Shown here: one piece after another, positions 38,915 to 48,032 of the stretch
Layout of the letters: each line of letters begins with the position of its first letter
How positions within the stretch are numbered: position 1 is the stretch's first letter
Assembly (NCBI GenBank): GCA_016213505.1
Contig: JACRAF010000061.1
Coordinates: forward strand, 1-64,000
From: Devosia nanyangense
GTDB taxonomy: Bacteria > Pseudomonadota > Alphaproteobacteria > Rhizobiales > Devosiaceae
Direction of reading: 5' to 3'
Length of the DNA stretch: 64,000 nt
Made by a program: the position numbers and the translations under genes
The notes under the pieces: model-generated
Database searches by the model: none
The model's input: only the letters and a program-made list of their open reading frames with translations
What the model was told of the DNA's origin: nothing

Positions 38915-39711
38915 CACACCCACCCCGTGATCGGCGTGCAGCGCTCGCCCGTGGCCGCGTCGCCGAACACATAGGCGTTCTTGCAGGCGGCGACGCGCGG
39001 CGGCAGATGCTCGGCCTCGAAGCGGTCGAACCCCTCTTTGAGATTGCGCCAGAACGGCAGCCATTGACTGCCGGCCGCCGACTGGAGCGCCGTTTCAGTC
39101 AGCCGGAACGGGAAGATCGCCACATCGACCTCGTCCTGCCCGTGCAACAGGGCCGCCTCGAGCACGGCGTAGATCTCGTCGATCTGCCCGTCGGTCATGG
39201 CGTAGCAGCCGATCGAGCTGCAACCGCCATGCACCATCAGCGCCGAGCCGGTGCGGCCGAGGTTGCGGTCGAGGGCATTGGGGAAGCCCAGATTGAAGGC
39301 GAGATGATGCCGCGACTTGGGATTGAGCTGCGCTTTGGCCACCCGGTAGAATCCTTCCGGCGCCTGCCGGTCGCCCTCGGCGAGTTTGGGGCCGAGGGTG
39401 CCCGAATAGGTGCAGATCGGATAGGCGCGGAACAGCGCAAAGCGCCCGTCGTCGCGCCGCACCCACAATTCCAGCAGCCGCTCGCGCTTGAAGATGCGCA
39501 CATGCGCTTGGTCGCCCAGGGCGAAGCCCGCGATGCGCAGATCGGCGTGAAGCTGCTGGCGGTCGTATTTCGGAGCGTCGGAAATGCTGCGGTCCCTCAA
39601 CCAGTCGAGAACATCAGAATAGCCTCGCGACTGCGGCCAGGCGATGCCGATCGCCCACAGCAGACTCACCACGACGAACCCGGCAGCGAACAAACCCAGC
39701 GGGCGCTTCAA
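38914..39711 (-). CDS. YafK-type L,D-transpeptidase family protein
   Basis: A periplasmic protein of 265 aa with an N-terminal signal/anchor (residues 5-25) and a YkuD-like catalytic domain. The conserved His and Cys are visible in VHGGCSSIGCYAMTD, the nucleophile being the Cys after Ile-Gly. Such enzymes form or cut L,D bonds in peptidoglycan, or in E. coli (YafK/DpaA) release Braun lipoprotein. The segment EGDRQAPEGFYRV is the YafK hallmark. The next gene upstream on the strand (39779) is a paralogue. Confidence 0.9.
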   Translation of the reverse strand: MKRPLGLFAAGFVVVSLLWAIGIAWPQSRGYSDVLDWLRDRSISDAPKYDRQQLHADLRIAGFALGDQAHVRIFKRERLLELWVRRDDGRFALFRAYPICTYSGTLGPKLAEGDRQAPEGFYRVAKAQLNPKSRHHLAFNLGFPNALDRNLGRTGSALMVHGGCSSIGCYAMTDGQIDEIYAVLEAALLHGQDEVDVAIFPFRLTETALQSAAGSQWLPFWRNLKEGFDRFEAEHLPPRVAACKNAYVFGDAATGERCTPITGWV

Positions 39712-39778
39712 CGGAACTGGCCCCGATCCATGATGCCGCGATGTTCACCAGGATCGTGTCAAAACTAGAGTCGGGCGA

Positions 39779-40831
39779 TCAGACCCAGGACGGCGCCGGA
39801 AACGGCGTCGGCGCGATCTTGACCGGGTCGGATGCCGGCGGCTCGGAGGCCTGGGCGCTGCCGCCGCCGAAGAGGCCGGAGATGAACCCGCCCACCGCCT
39901 GGCCACGCGCCTTGGCGGCGGCTTCCGCATCGGCCTCGGCCTGCTTTTTCGCCGCCGCCTTGGCGTCGCGGTCGGCGATGGCCGCGACCTCGATCCGGTA
40001 CTGCGCGTCGTCGGCCGCCGCTTTGGCGGTGACCGCGGCGAGCAGGGTGTCGCCGCTCCGCGCCGGGCAGGTCGCGACCGGATCGAGCGGCGTGCCGTCC
40101 GGCGATTTCAGGTCGAAGACGTATTTCTTCTCGCATACGTCCCAGCTCGGCGGAGTCTTCGACAACTCGAAGCGGTCGTAGCCTTCCTTGATGTCCTGCC
40201 AGAACGGCAGGTTGGGGTTGGCGCTGTTTTGGGCGAGGTTCTTGGGCGTCATCCGGAACGGGAATATCTGCATCTGGACGACGGCATTGCCGCCGGCAAA
40301 GCTCTCGCGCGCCAGGGCGTAGATTTCGGCGATGCCCTCGTCGGTCATCGAATAGCAGCCGCGCGACGAGCAATCGCCATGCACCATCAGCTCCGAGCCG
40401 GTACGGGCCCAGGCGCGATCGAACTTGTTGGGAAAACCGGTGTTGAAGGCGAGGTAGTAGTTGGACCGCGGATTCATCAGCCCGGGGGTGATGTTGTAAA
40501 AGCCCTCCGGCGCCTGCCGGTCGCCCTCGGCCACCTTGGGCCCGAGAACCCCCGAATAGGCGCAGACCTGATAGGTCTCGAAGAGCTTGAACTGGCCCGA
40601 TTTCGTCCGCTTCCAGACCTCGAGCTCGCTCGACTGCTTGAACAGCCGGATCATCATGGCTTCGCCCGGCGACGAGCCTATCCCGGCGAGCTTGCTGACC
40701 GTCGACTGCTTCAGCGATTGCTGGGCGCGGAGCGAACTGGTCTTGGGCAGCAGCCCACCGCAGGCGGACAAAGTCACGGCTGCAACGAGGATTGCGACGA
40801 GGCCGAGGATTTTGGAGAGCGACAGCTGCAT
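39779..40831 (-). CDS. YafK-type L,D-transpeptidase family lipoprotein
   Basis: A 350-aa paralogue of the 38914 protein. It has a lipoprotein signal (TLSACGG, lipidated Cys24), the hallmark EGDRQAPEGFYNI and the active-site motif VHGDCSSRGCYSMTD. An extra C-terminal tail of about 100 residues is rich in Ala and Lys (IADRDAKAAAKKQAEADAEAAAKARG), probably an extended coiled segment. The two YafK proteins differ in anchoring (lipid versus helix), suggesting different membrane locations. Confidence 0.9.
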   Translation of the reverse strand: MQLSLSKILGLVAILVAAVTLSACGGLLPKTSSLRAQQSLKQSTVSKLAGIGSSPGEAMMIRLFKQSSELEVWKRTKSGQFKLFETYQVCAYSGVLGPKVAEGDRQAPEGFYNITPGLMNPRSNYYLAFNTGFPNKFDRAWARTGSELMVHGDCSSRGCYSMTDEGIAEIYALARESFAGGNAVVQMQIFPFRMTPKNLAQNSANPNLPFWQDIKEGYDRFELSKTPPSWDVCEKKYVFDLKSPDGTPLDPVATCPARSGDTLLAAVTAKAAADDAQYRIEVAAIADRDAKAAAKKQAEADAEAAAKARGQAVGGFISGLFGGGSAQASEPPASDPVKIAPTPFPAPSWV

Positions 40832-40962
40832 TAAGTCGAATCTGCCCGAAGAAACTGGGACATGCCTACACGCCCCAAGGTTACCGCGCAGTCACCGCAG
40901 CGCAACACCACGACGTTGTGATCGTGGGTTTTGTGTGGTTTCGCGACGCATCGCTCTCGGCC

Positions 40963-41922
40963 TCAGTTCAGCGCGCTGCCGATCGCCATGAACTTCTCGC
41001 GGCGGTGTTCGCGCACTTCGAGCTTGCCCCGGTTGCCGGGGAAATCGGCGAGGAACTTGCCGATGGCCTCGGCGGTCGCGGCCATCACCGCCTCGGCGTG
41101 CCGGTGGGCGCCACCGGCCGGTTCGGCGATGATGCCGTCGACGACGTGGAAACCCAGCAGGTCCTGCGCCGTGATCTTCATCGAATTGGCCGTTTCCTGC
41201 GCCCGTCCGGCATCCTTCCACAGGATCGAGGCGCCCGCTTCGGGCGAGATCACGCTGTAGACGGCGTTTTCGAGCATCAGCACGCGGTTGGCGGTGGCGA
41301 TGGCGATGGCCCCGCCCGAGCCGCCTTCGCCGATGATGATGGCGAGGTTGGGCACCCCGATTTCGAGGCATTTTTCGGTGCAGCGGGCGATCGCCTCGGC
41401 CTGCCCGCGCTCCTCGGCGCCGATGCCGGGATAGGCCCCGGCGGTATCGACGAAGCACACGACCGGGATGTCGAAGCGGTCGGCCATGTCCATGATGCGC
41501 ACCGCCTTGCGGTAGCCCTCAGGGCGGGCCATGCCGAAATTGTGCTTGAGCCGGGTCTCGGTGGTCGAGCCCTTCTCCTGCCCGATGACCGCAACCGGCG
41601 TGCCGTTGAAGCGCCCGAAGCCGGCCTGGATCGCCGGGTCTTCGGCAGATTTGCGGTCGCCGGCGAGCGGCGTCCACTCGGTGATCAGGCCCTTGAGGTA
41701 GTCGGAAAAATGCGGCCGCTGCGGATGGCGGGCGACCTGCGTCTTCTGCCAGGGCGTCAGCCGCTTGTAGATGTCGCTGAGCGCCTGGTCGGCGCGGGCC
41801 GTCAGCCCGTTGATCTCGTCGTCGATCGAGACCGCCCGGGCCTCGCCCGAGAGCGAGCGGAGTTCGGCGATCTTGCCCTCGAGATCGGCGACCGGCTTTT
41901 CGAAATCGAGATAGGACTGCAT
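40963..41922 (-). CDS. accA: Acetyl-CoA carboxylase carboxyltransferase subunit alpha
   Basis: Subunit of the carboxyltransferase that makes malonyl-CoA, the first step of fatty-acid synthesis. The 319-aa protein matches AccA throughout: MQSYLDFEKPVADLEGKIAEL at the start, HPQRPHFSDYL, the oxyanion-hole region IIIGEGGSGGAIAI and ENAVYSVISPEAGASILWKD. It acts with AccD, which is not in this window. It lies alone between the YafK genes and an exported protein gene. Confidence 0.98.
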   Translation of the reverse strand: MQSYLDFEKPVADLEGKIAELRSLSGEARAVSIDDEINGLTARADQALSDIYKRLTPWQKTQVARHPQRPHFSDYLKGLITEWTPLAGDRKSAEDPAIQAGFGRFNGTPVAVIGQEKGSTTETRLKHNFGMARPEGYRKAVRIMDMADRFDIPVVCFVDTAGAYPGIGAEERGQAEAIARCTEKCLEIGVPNLAIIIGEGGSGGAIAIATANRVLMLENAVYSVISPEAGASILWKDAGRAQETANSMKITAQDLLGFHVVDGIIAEPAGGAHRHAEAVMAATAEAIGKFLADFPGNRGKLEVREHRREKFMAIGSALN

Positions 41923-42037
41923 TGCCCGCCTGGTGTTTGTGTGCGGCGCTCAATTCAACGCCAGAGTGGCCGAAAGGTGGCGAGGGGGCGGTTTGGAGTC
42001 AAGGCAGCCACCGAATCCGGACTCTGTGCCTGTGGCC

Positions 42038-42120
42038 GCCCCTTCCGTCGCCGGAGCCTGCCCTCGGGCGCGACGCGACCCGTGGGGTGCCCCCGTCCCC
42101 AGCTGCGCAGGGGAAGGGGC
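42038..42120. repeat. GC-rich intergenic inverted repeat
   Basis: GCCCCTTCC (42038-42046) and GGAAGGGGC (42112-42120) are perfect 9-bp arms of a larger GC-rich fold ending 11 bp before the stop of the 42132 gene. The wording is typical of rhizobial intergenic palindromes. It may end transcription of that gene or simply be a repeat element. Confidence 0.4.
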
Positions 42121-42131
42121 ATGACTGAGGG

Positions 42132-43901
42132 CTATTTGGCGATGCCGGTCACTTCGACCAACCCGGCGAGAACCGTCGGATTGTCCTGCGCCGCCATGAA
42201 CACCGGCAAGGCAATGCCCTTGGGATCCTTGGAGGTGATCTGGATGGTCAGTTCACCCTTCCGGCCGGTGGCGAAATCGCCAACCGCCGTGCCGAGCTGG
42301 CGCGCCGCTTCGGTAGAGCCCAGCAGCTGGATCGCCAGCCCTTCGGCAAAACCCGCCATCTGCGTGCGATAGGCTTCGATATCGGATATGCCCTGCTGAG
42401 CCGCGGCGATCGGCCAGACGATGGCGCCGAGGCCGTCATCGGTGACGTTGATCGTCACATCCTTGACGGTGACGCCGAACGAGGCCGCCGTGGCGATGTC
42501 GGGGTTGACGTCGAACAGCTGCTCGGTGGCGTTGCCAATGGTGGCGCTGAGCGACATGCCGCCCAGATCGACGCCGGCGATACCGACCTTGTCGACATTG
42601 ATCGTCTGGGTGTCTTTGTCCCACGCGGCCGCCAGATCAAAGCCCATATTGACGTTGGTGAGGCCGGCGGCGAGCAGCGTCGCGATCTGCGGGTCGGTGG
42701 TGTCCTGCGGCAGCGGCACGTCGATGCCCGAGGCCGAGGTCGAGATCACGGTCGGGATGCCGTTGAAATAGTCGGCAAGGCTCAGATCGAAGCTGCCGAT
42801 CCTGGCCTTCACGCGCTCACCCGGCTTGTCGGGATTGACCGTGTCGAGATCGAGCCCGGCGAACGAGAAGCCACCGAAGGACGGGATGAGACGGCGCGCA
42901 TTGGCTTCGAACCATTGCGGCGTCAGCGTCCCGGTTTCGGCCTCGATCGCCTGGATCGGTGGATTGAGATCGGTGGGCTTCAGGGTGAAATTCTCGAGTG
43001 TGCCATGGCCCATCGTGCCGGCATCGATCGAGAGGCCATTGAGAGCGACGGACGGATAGACGCCCTGCTCGAAGTCGCCCGTGTTCATGCCGCCGAGCTT
43101 GATCGACACCTCGGTGCCGTCGGCGACCGAGGCGGGCACCGTGCAGTCGACGGCGCCGACGGTCGCGGCGCCGCCGCGGAAGCCGGTGAGGAGGTCGGCG
43201 AAGTACCGCACCAAATTGGAGATCGATTCCGGCGGCGGCTCCCTGCTCAGGTCACCCAAGCCAGCAATGGCGTCGAGCACGGTGGCGAAGCTCACCTTGG
43301 CAGGCCGTGCTTCGATCAGTCCGTATGCCGTCGGCCCGATGTCGCAATTGAACATCGGGCTGGCATATTTGCTGCCGGCACTGGCGTAGGAGGTGGCCAC
43401 CGGCTTCATCGCGGCTGCGGCATCGCCCCTCACGATGCCGATGAACTCGAACGTGCGGCGGAGATCAAAACCCTGCTGCGCACTCTCGCCGTAGGTGGTC
43501 GTGCCCTCGCTCGAGACGTTCTCGGCAGTGCGGATGGTGAGGCTCTCGGCGATGCCGTCCTTGACGTTGGTGAGAACGACATCCGTGTAGGTGACCCTGG
43601 TGCTGACGGTTTGCCCCGAGTCCGTGACGGTGAAATTGAGGGTCAGTTCGGGGATGGTGATGCTGGTCGCATCGAGCGACGCCAGATCGTCGGCGTGGCT
43701 GAGGAAGCTGCTGGTGAAGACGTCCTTGAGCGTGGCCTCATCCATCGACGAGCCGAGCGGCACGATGGTCGGCACAGTGATCGAGAACGAGAAGGACGGC
43801 GGCTGCGTCTCCTGCGCCGCAACGGGGAGGATACCAATGACGGGAGCGGCAGACACGCTGAGCATGGCGGCGAACAACGCCGCTTTGGAAGTCTTGAGCA
43901 C
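42132..43901 (-). CDS. Large exported protein of unknown function
   Basis: A 589-aa protein without a domain that I can name. It has a signal peptide (KAALFAAMLSVSAAPVIGIL, cleavage near VAAQE) and then a long, regular beta-rich sequence with many Ser/Thr/Asp and few Lys/Cys. Phrases such as NLSLDAGTMGHGTLENFTL and VKARIGSFDLSLADYFNGIPT recall AsmA/YdgA-like lipid-transfer or repeat proteins, but the match is only impressionistic. GTG 43901 is called with AGGGGAA upstream; a longer frame reaches 44030. It is divergent from the reductase gene. Confidence 0.8.
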   Translation of the reverse strand: MLKTSKAALFAAMLSVSAAPVIGILPVAAQETQPPSFSFSITVPTIVPLGSSMDEATLKDVFTSSFLSHADDLASLDATSITIPELTLNFTVTDSGQTVSTRVTYTDVVLTNVKDGIAESLTIRTAENVSSEGTTTYGESAQQGFDLRRTFEFIGIVRGDAAAAMKPVATSYASAGSKYASPMFNCDIGPTAYGLIEARPAKVSFATVLDAIAGLGDLSREPPPESISNLVRYFADLLTGFRGGAATVGAVDCTVPASVADGTEVSIKLGGMNTGDFEQGVYPSVALNGLSIDAGTMGHGTLENFTLKPTDLNPPIQAIEAETGTLTPQWFEANARRLIPSFGGFSFAGLDLDTVNPDKPGERVKARIGSFDLSLADYFNGIPTVISTSASGIDVPLPQDTTDPQIATLLAAGLTNVNMGFDLAAAWDKDTQTINVDKVGIAGVDLGGMSLSATIGNATEQLFDVNPDIATAASFGVTVKDVTINVTDDGLGAIVWPIAAAQQGISDIEAYRTQMAGFAEGLAIQLLGSTEAARQLGTAVGDFATGRKGELTIQITSKDPKGIALPVFMAAQDNPTVLAGLVEVTGIAK

Positions 43902-44050
43902 GATGGCATTCCCCTTGATCGTGTTAAGCACGGGCGACGTTGAGTCCGGCCGCACAATGGCGTGTAGTAACCAAGCCTTTATGGCAATTGCCTGAACGAT
44001 CGCAGGTAACTGCGTGGCGCTGAACCGCAAGTGAATGAGGAGGCCCGTTT

Positions 44051-44587
44051 TTGTCGATCGAGATCGTCGGCCACGCCATCGTCTGCGAAGACGGCATGAT
44101 CGCCGACCATGAGCACCAGATGCCGGCGGCGCTCAGGAACGACGCCGACTGGCAGCGGTTTCAGGCCGAACTCGACCGCACGGAACTGGTGGTGGTGGGC
44201 CGGCTCGGACATGAGGCGCATCCCAATCCCGGCCGCCGGCGGCTGGTGGTGACGAGCCGCGTCGCCGGTCTCGTCCGCGATCCCGCCGATCCGCGGGCGA
44301 TGCTGTGGAACCCGGCGAAGATGGCGTTCGAGGCGGTGCTGGCGGAACTCGGCATCACCCGGGGGACCATCGCGGTTACCGGCGGCACGCGGGTGTTCGA
44401 CCTCTTCCTCCACCGCTTCACGCGCTTCGACCTGGTCGAGGTCGCAGGTGTCGCCATTCCCGACGGGGTGCCGTGCTTTTCGGGCGGCTATCCGCAGGAC
44501 GTGCTGGCGGCGGCAGGGCTCCGCGTAGTCGAGACGGTGGCGCTCGATCCCGGCGTGACGCTGATGGTCTGGTCCCGGGAATTGTAG
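44051..44587 (+). CDS. RibD/DHFR-like reductase domain protein
   Basis: A 178-aa protein with a dihydrofolate reductase-like fold of the RibD C-terminal kind: IVGHAIVCEDGMIADHEHQMPAAL at the start, VVVGRLGHEAHPN, and IAVTGGTRVFDLFLHRFTRFDLVEVAGV near the C-terminus. It is probably an NADPH-dependent reductase; the substrate is unknown. The start is TTG 44051, with GAGGAGG 8 nt upstream. Convergent with xerD, 3 bp between the stops. Confidence 0.85.
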   Translation: MSIEIVGHAIVCEDGMIADHEHQMPAALRNDADWQRFQAELDRTELVVVGRLGHEAHPNPGRRRLVVTSRVAGLVRDPADPRAMLWNPAKMAFEAVLAELGITRGTIAVTGGTRVFDLFLHRFTRFDLVEVAGVAIPDGVPCFSGGYPQDVLAAAGLRVVETVALDPGVTLMVWSREL

Positions 44588-44590
44588 GCC

Positions 44591-45502
44591 CTAGCCCTTG
44601 TCGGCCAGCGGATGGTGGGTCTCGACCAGCGTCCTGAGCTTTTCGTCGAGGACGTGGGTATAGATCTGCGTGGTCGAGATGTCGGCGTGGCCGAGGAGCA
44701 TCTGCACCACGCGCAAATCCGCGCCACCCTGCAGCAAATGGCTGGCAAAGGCATGGCGCAGGACGTGCGGCGCGACGCGCGCCGAGGCGATGCCGGCGCG
44801 CCCGGCCAAGGCCTTGAGGTCGCGCGCGAACACCTGCCGGCTGAGATAGCCGTCCTCGCCATGGGCCGGGAACAGCCAGGGGCCTGGCGGCAGCGTCGTC
44901 AGCCACGCCTTGACCGCATCGCGGGCGCGGTCGTTGACCGGCACGATCCGTTCCCTGTTGCCCTTGCCGGTGACGGTGAGAAAACTCGCATCCCGCATCA
45001 CCGCCGCGCGGCGGAGGCTCACCAGTTCCGAGACACGCATGCCGGTGGCATAGAGCAGTTCGAGGAGCACATAGAGCCTGAGCGCCGCCTGCTGCTTCTG
45101 CGGCGAGGCGTCGGTAACCGCTTCGGCCTCGGCGGTGCCGAGCAAGCGGTCGACTTCGGCGACCGACAGCACGTTGGGCAGCGGCCGCCGCGCCTTGGGG
45201 CTGGCGACGATCCGGGTCGGATCGTCCGGCCGGATCTGGTCGGCACAGAGGAATTTGTGGAACTGGCGAAGCGCCGAGAGCCGCCGCGCCGCCGAGGAAG
45301 CGGCCAGCCCCTCAGCCTCGAGCGAGCCGAGGTAGGCGACGACCTGCTCACGCCCCGCAGTCTCGGCCGATTTGCCCTTGGTCGAGAGGAACCCGGAATA
45401 ATCGATGAGATCGCGCCGGTAGGCCTCAATGGTGTTTTTCGCCGCGCCGCGCTCGGCGCTCATCATCTCGAGGAAGGCCTCGATCAGGTGAGCGCTGCTC
45501 AT
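44591..45502 (-). CDS. xerD: Site-specific tyrosine recombinase XerD
   Basis: Resolves chromosome dimers at dif together with XerC. The 303-aa protein has an N-terminal SAM-like DNA-binding domain and a C-terminal catalytic domain. The catalytic residues are visible: Arg in GMRVSELVSLR, His/Arg in HVLRHAFASHLL, His in LLGHADI and the nucleophile Tyr in TQIYTHV. It is the housekeeping XerD type, not a phage or element integrase. Its start overlaps the stop of the small membrane protein gene (ATGA). Confidence 0.95.
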   Translation of the reverse strand: MSSAHLIEAFLEMMSAERGAAKNTIEAYRRDLIDYSGFLSTKGKSAETAGREQVVAYLGSLEAEGLAASSAARRLSALRQFHKFLCADQIRPDDPTRIVASPKARRPLPNVLSVAEVDRLLGTAEAEAVTDASPQKQQAALRLYVLLELLYATGMRVSELVSLRRAAVMRDASFLTVTGKGNRERIVPVNDRARDAVKAWLTTLPPGPWLFPAHGEDGYLSRQVFARDLKALAGRAGIASARVAPHVLRHAFASHLLQGGADLRVVQMLLGHADISTTQIYTHVLDEKLRTLVETHHPLADKG

Positions 45503-45783
45503 TCGGGGGCGCCGGGCGTGACCGTCTTGATGCTCGAACTGTCGTCGGGCTCCGACGAGGGCGCCTCGGAACTGGGCTCCCGGGGCGCGATATTGACCGG
45601 CGCCGGCAGGTCGTTGACGTCGAGCAGATCGGCCTCGAGCGGCGGCGCCAGCTCGCGCGCCGGGATCTTGATGGTGATGTCCTTCTCGCCCGGATCGACC
45701 ATCACGGTGAGCGCGATCATGCCGGCAAAGCCGAGACCGGCGAGAACCACGAGCACGAGGAACAGGCGGATGAGGGTCGGCAT
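45499..45783 (-). CDS. Small membrane protein of unknown function
   Basis: A 94-aa protein. One N-terminal transmembrane helix (TLIRLFLVLVVLAGLGFAGMIAL) is followed by a short conserved segment (VDPGEKDITIKIPARELAP) and an acidic Ser/Pro-rich tail. The ATG at 45783 is preferred over the frame start at 45837. Genes of this kind lie between aroK and xerD in many Hyphomicrobiales. The stop overlaps xerD's start. The function is unknown. Confidence 0.85.
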   Translation of the reverse strand: MPTLIRLFLVLVVLAGLGFAGMIALTVMVDPGEKDITIKIPARELAPPLEADLLDVNDLPAPVNIAPREPSSEAPSSEPDDSSSIKTVTPGAPE

Positions 45784-45915
45784 GGCGTCTCTTGGCAGCT
45801 GGCGGCGTGTTGTCCCGCCATTGTGTGGCGCGATCAAGGGCGCCGCGCGGCAGGATTGGTGTGGCCGATGCTAGCAGGATTGACTTTACCCGACCCTAAC
45901 GGTTGAAACCCGGGG

Positions 45916-46506
45916 ATGACCACCGCCGCCGCCGCCACATCGCGCGAAGCGCAGAAGGACGACCTCAACGCGCTGCTCGGCGGCCGGCCGATCGTGCTCG
46001 TGGGCATGATGGGCGCCGGCAAGACCACCGTCGGCCGGCGGCTCGCGACGCGGCTCGGCCGCCACTTCGTCGACAGCGACGAGGAGGTCGAGCGCGCCGC
46101 CGGGATGTCGATCGAGGACATGTTCGCGACCCACGGCGAAGCCGATTTCCGCGCCGGCGAAGCCCGGGTCGTCGCCCGCCTGCTCAAGGAGGCCGACCTC
46201 GTGCTCGGCACCGGCGGTGGCGCTTTCGTCAATCCCGAGACCCGCGCGCTGGTCAAGGCGTCGGCGGTTTCGGTGTGGATCAAGGCCGATTTCGAGCTGC
46301 TGTTCGCGCGGGTGCAACGCCGCGCCAACCGGCCGCTGCTGAAGACCGCCAATCCACGCGAAACGCTCCAGGCGCTGATCGACAAGCGCTACCCCGTCTA
46401 TGCCGAAGCCGATGTCACGGTGCTCAGCAAGGACGTGCCGCAGGACCAGGTGGCGACCGAAATCATCGAGGCGCTGCTCGCCCATCTCGGAGGCCGCCAT
46501 GGCTGA
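45916..46506 (+). CDS. aroK: Shikimate kinase
   Basis: Phosphorylates shikimate, step five of the common aromatic pathway. The 196-aa protein has the P-loop GMMGAGKTTVGRRLA, the shikimate-binding DSDEEVERAAG and GEADFRAGEARVV, and the GGG in LGTGGGAFV. The first about 20 residues are a poorly conserved extension. It overlaps aroB by 8 bp; the two encode consecutive shikimate-pathway steps in an operon. Confidence 0.96.
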   Translation: MTTAAAATSREAQKDDLNALLGGRPIVLVGMMGAGKTTVGRRLATRLGRHFVDSDEEVERAAGMSIEDMFATHGEADFRAGEARVVARLLKEADLVLGTGGGAFVNPETRALVKASAVSVWIKADFELLFARVQRRANRPLLKTANPRETLQALIDKRYPVYAEADVTVLSKDVPQDQVATEIIEALLAHLGGRHG

Positions 46507-47611
46507 CCCCACCCGCGTCCACGTCCCGCTCGGCGAGCGCGCCTACGACATCCTCATCGGGCCGGACCTGCTGGAGGAGGCCGGCGAGCGGCTCAAGGCG
46601 ATGTTCCCCGGCCGCCGCTACGGCATCGTCACCGACACCGAGGTGGCCAGGGCGCAATTGCCGCGGCTGACCCGAGCGCTCGACGCGGCGGGGCTCGAGC
46701 ACGCGGCCGTCGTCGTCCCCAACGGCGAAGCCAGCAAATCGATCGCAAAACTCGACGACGTGGTCGAGGGCCTGCTCGAGGCAAGACTCGAGCGCGGTGA
46801 CATCGTCCTGGCGCTCGGCGGCGGCGTCATCGGTGACCTCGCCGGCTTCGCCGCGAGCATCACCCGCCGCGGCATGGATTTCGTGCAGATCCCGACGACG
46901 CTCCTAGCGCAGGTCGACAGCTCGGTGGGCGGCAAGACCGGCATCAACTCGCCGCATGGCAAGAATTTGATCGGCGCCTTCCATCAGCCCAAGCTGGTCC
47001 TCGCCGACCTCACGGCGCTCGAAACGCTGCCGCCCCGGCAGTTCGCCGCGGGCTATGCCGAGGTGGTCAAATACGGGCTGATCGACGATGAGGCGTTCTT
47101 CTTCTGGCTCGAGGAGAACCAGACGGAGATCTTCGCCGGCGGACCGGCGCGGGCCGAAGCCATCGCCCGCGCCTGCGAGGCCAAGACCCGCTTCGTGCTC
47201 GCCGACGAGAAGGAAACCGGCGTCCGCGCCCTGCTCAATCTCGGCCACACGTTCGGCCACGCGCTGGAGAAGGCGACCGGTTTCTCCGACCGGCTGCTGC
47301 ACGGCGAAGGCGTCGCCATCGGCATGGTGCTGGCCCATGGCTTCTCGGCCAAACTCGGCCTCGCCCCGAGCCAGGATACCGGCCGCATCGCGGCGCATCT
47401 CAGGCACTCCGGATTGCCGACGACGCTGGCCGAAATTCCGGGAAGCCTGCCCGGCACCGATGTGCTGATGGAGGCCATCGCCCAGGATAAGAAAGTGGTG
47501 CGCGGCGCGCTGACCTTCATCCTGACCCGCGGCATCGGCCAGAGCTTCATCGAAAAGAACGTCGATCCAGAGATGGTGCGGGCGTATATCGAGGAGATGC
47601 GCGGGGGTTGA
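46499..47611 (+). CDS. aroB: 3-dehydroquinate synthase
   Basis: Converts DAHP to 3-dehydroquinate with NAD and a divalent metal. The 370-aa protein shows the NAD-binding GGGVIGDLAGFAAS, IPTTLLAQVDSSVGGKTGIN, and the metal ligands in GYAEVVKYGLI and LNLGHTFGHALE. ATG 46499 lies inside the aroK end. The -35 of the following toxin-antitoxin promoter overlaps its stop codon. Confidence 0.97.
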   Translation: MADPTRVHVPLGERAYDILIGPDLLEEAGERLKAMFPGRRYGIVTDTEVARAQLPRLTRALDAAGLEHAAVVVPNGEASKSIAKLDDVVEGLLEARLERGDIVLALGGGVIGDLAGFAASITRRGMDFVQIPTTLLAQVDSSVGGKTGINSPHGKNLIGAFHQPKLVLADLTALETLPPRQFAAGYAEVVKYGLIDDEAFFFWLEENQTEIFAGGPARAEAIARACEAKTRFVLADEKETGVRALLNLGHTFGHALEKATGFSDRLLHGEGVAIGMVLAHGFSAKLGLAPSQDTGRIAAHLRHSGLPTTLAEIPGSLPGTDVLMEAIAQDKKVVRGALTFILTRGIGQSFIEKNVDPEMVRAYIEEMRGG

Positions 47612-47648
47612 CCACATGGTATTCGACGAGTATACAAATATTTGTATA
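47608..47648 (+). promoter_or_regulatory. Toxin-antitoxin promoter with palindromic operator
   Basis: TTGACC (47608-47613), 17 bp, then TATACA (47631-47636) form a near-consensus promoter. Its -35 overlaps the aroB stop. The -10 is the left end of a perfect 18-bp palindrome (TATACAAAT-ATTTGTATA, 47631-47648). Repressor binding there would block the promoter directly. The predicted start (about 47643) is only about 11 nt from the toxin ATG. Confidence 0.75.
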
Positions 47649-47653
47649 AACGC

Positions 47654-47998
47654 ATGACGCCGGAGCTGCGACGGGTCGAGTTTCTGGGCCGGTCACGGCG
47701 CGACCTGCGATCCTTTCCAACGCTGGCGCGCGAGCAGGCAGGCCGCCAGATTTTGCTGCTTCAGCAAGGTCTGGAACCCATGGACTGGAAGCCGATGAAA
47801 TCCATCGGCGCCGGCGCGAGCGAAATACGGGTACGCGAGGAGTCTGGAGCCTATCGTGTCATCTACATCGCCAAGTTCAAAGAAGCCGTCTACGTCCTCC
47901 ACTGCTTCGAAAAGCGGTCCCAAAAGACCAGCCGCGCGGACCTCGAACTCGCCACCGCCCGCTACAGGGAGGTACTCGCCCGAAGACCTCGCCTTTGA
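47654..47998 (+). CDS. HigB/RelE-type toxin (phage Gp49-like)
   Basis: A predicted mRNA-cleaving toxin of 114 aa. The C-terminal half (SGAYRVIYIAKFKEAVYVLHCFEKRSQKTSRADLELATARYREVL) is the hallmark of the Gp49-like/HigB group of the RelE superfamily. TTG 47642 is also open but lies inside the operator palindrome, so ATG 47654 is preferred. There is almost no leader, and no ribosome site precedes it, so translation may be near-leaderless. The toxin-first order is usual for higBA. Confidence 0.9.
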   Translation: MTPELRRVEFLGRSRRDLRSFPTLAREQAGRQILLLQQGLEPMDWKPMKSIGAGASEIRVREESGAYRVIYIAKFKEAVYVLHCFEKRSQKTSRADLELATARYREVLARRPRL

Positions 47999-48032
47999 CG
48001 GACCATATGAAAACGTCTGGGACGCCATCGAG

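Noticed and set aside
44591..45502. XerD as the integrase of the secA-end insertion
   Set aside because: It is the housekeeping XerD with the usual neighbours, 9 kb away, and the 24-bp repeat does not resemble a dif site.
48006..48012. ATG at 48007 as the antitoxin start
   Set aside because: It is out of frame with the helix-turn-helix coding sequence.
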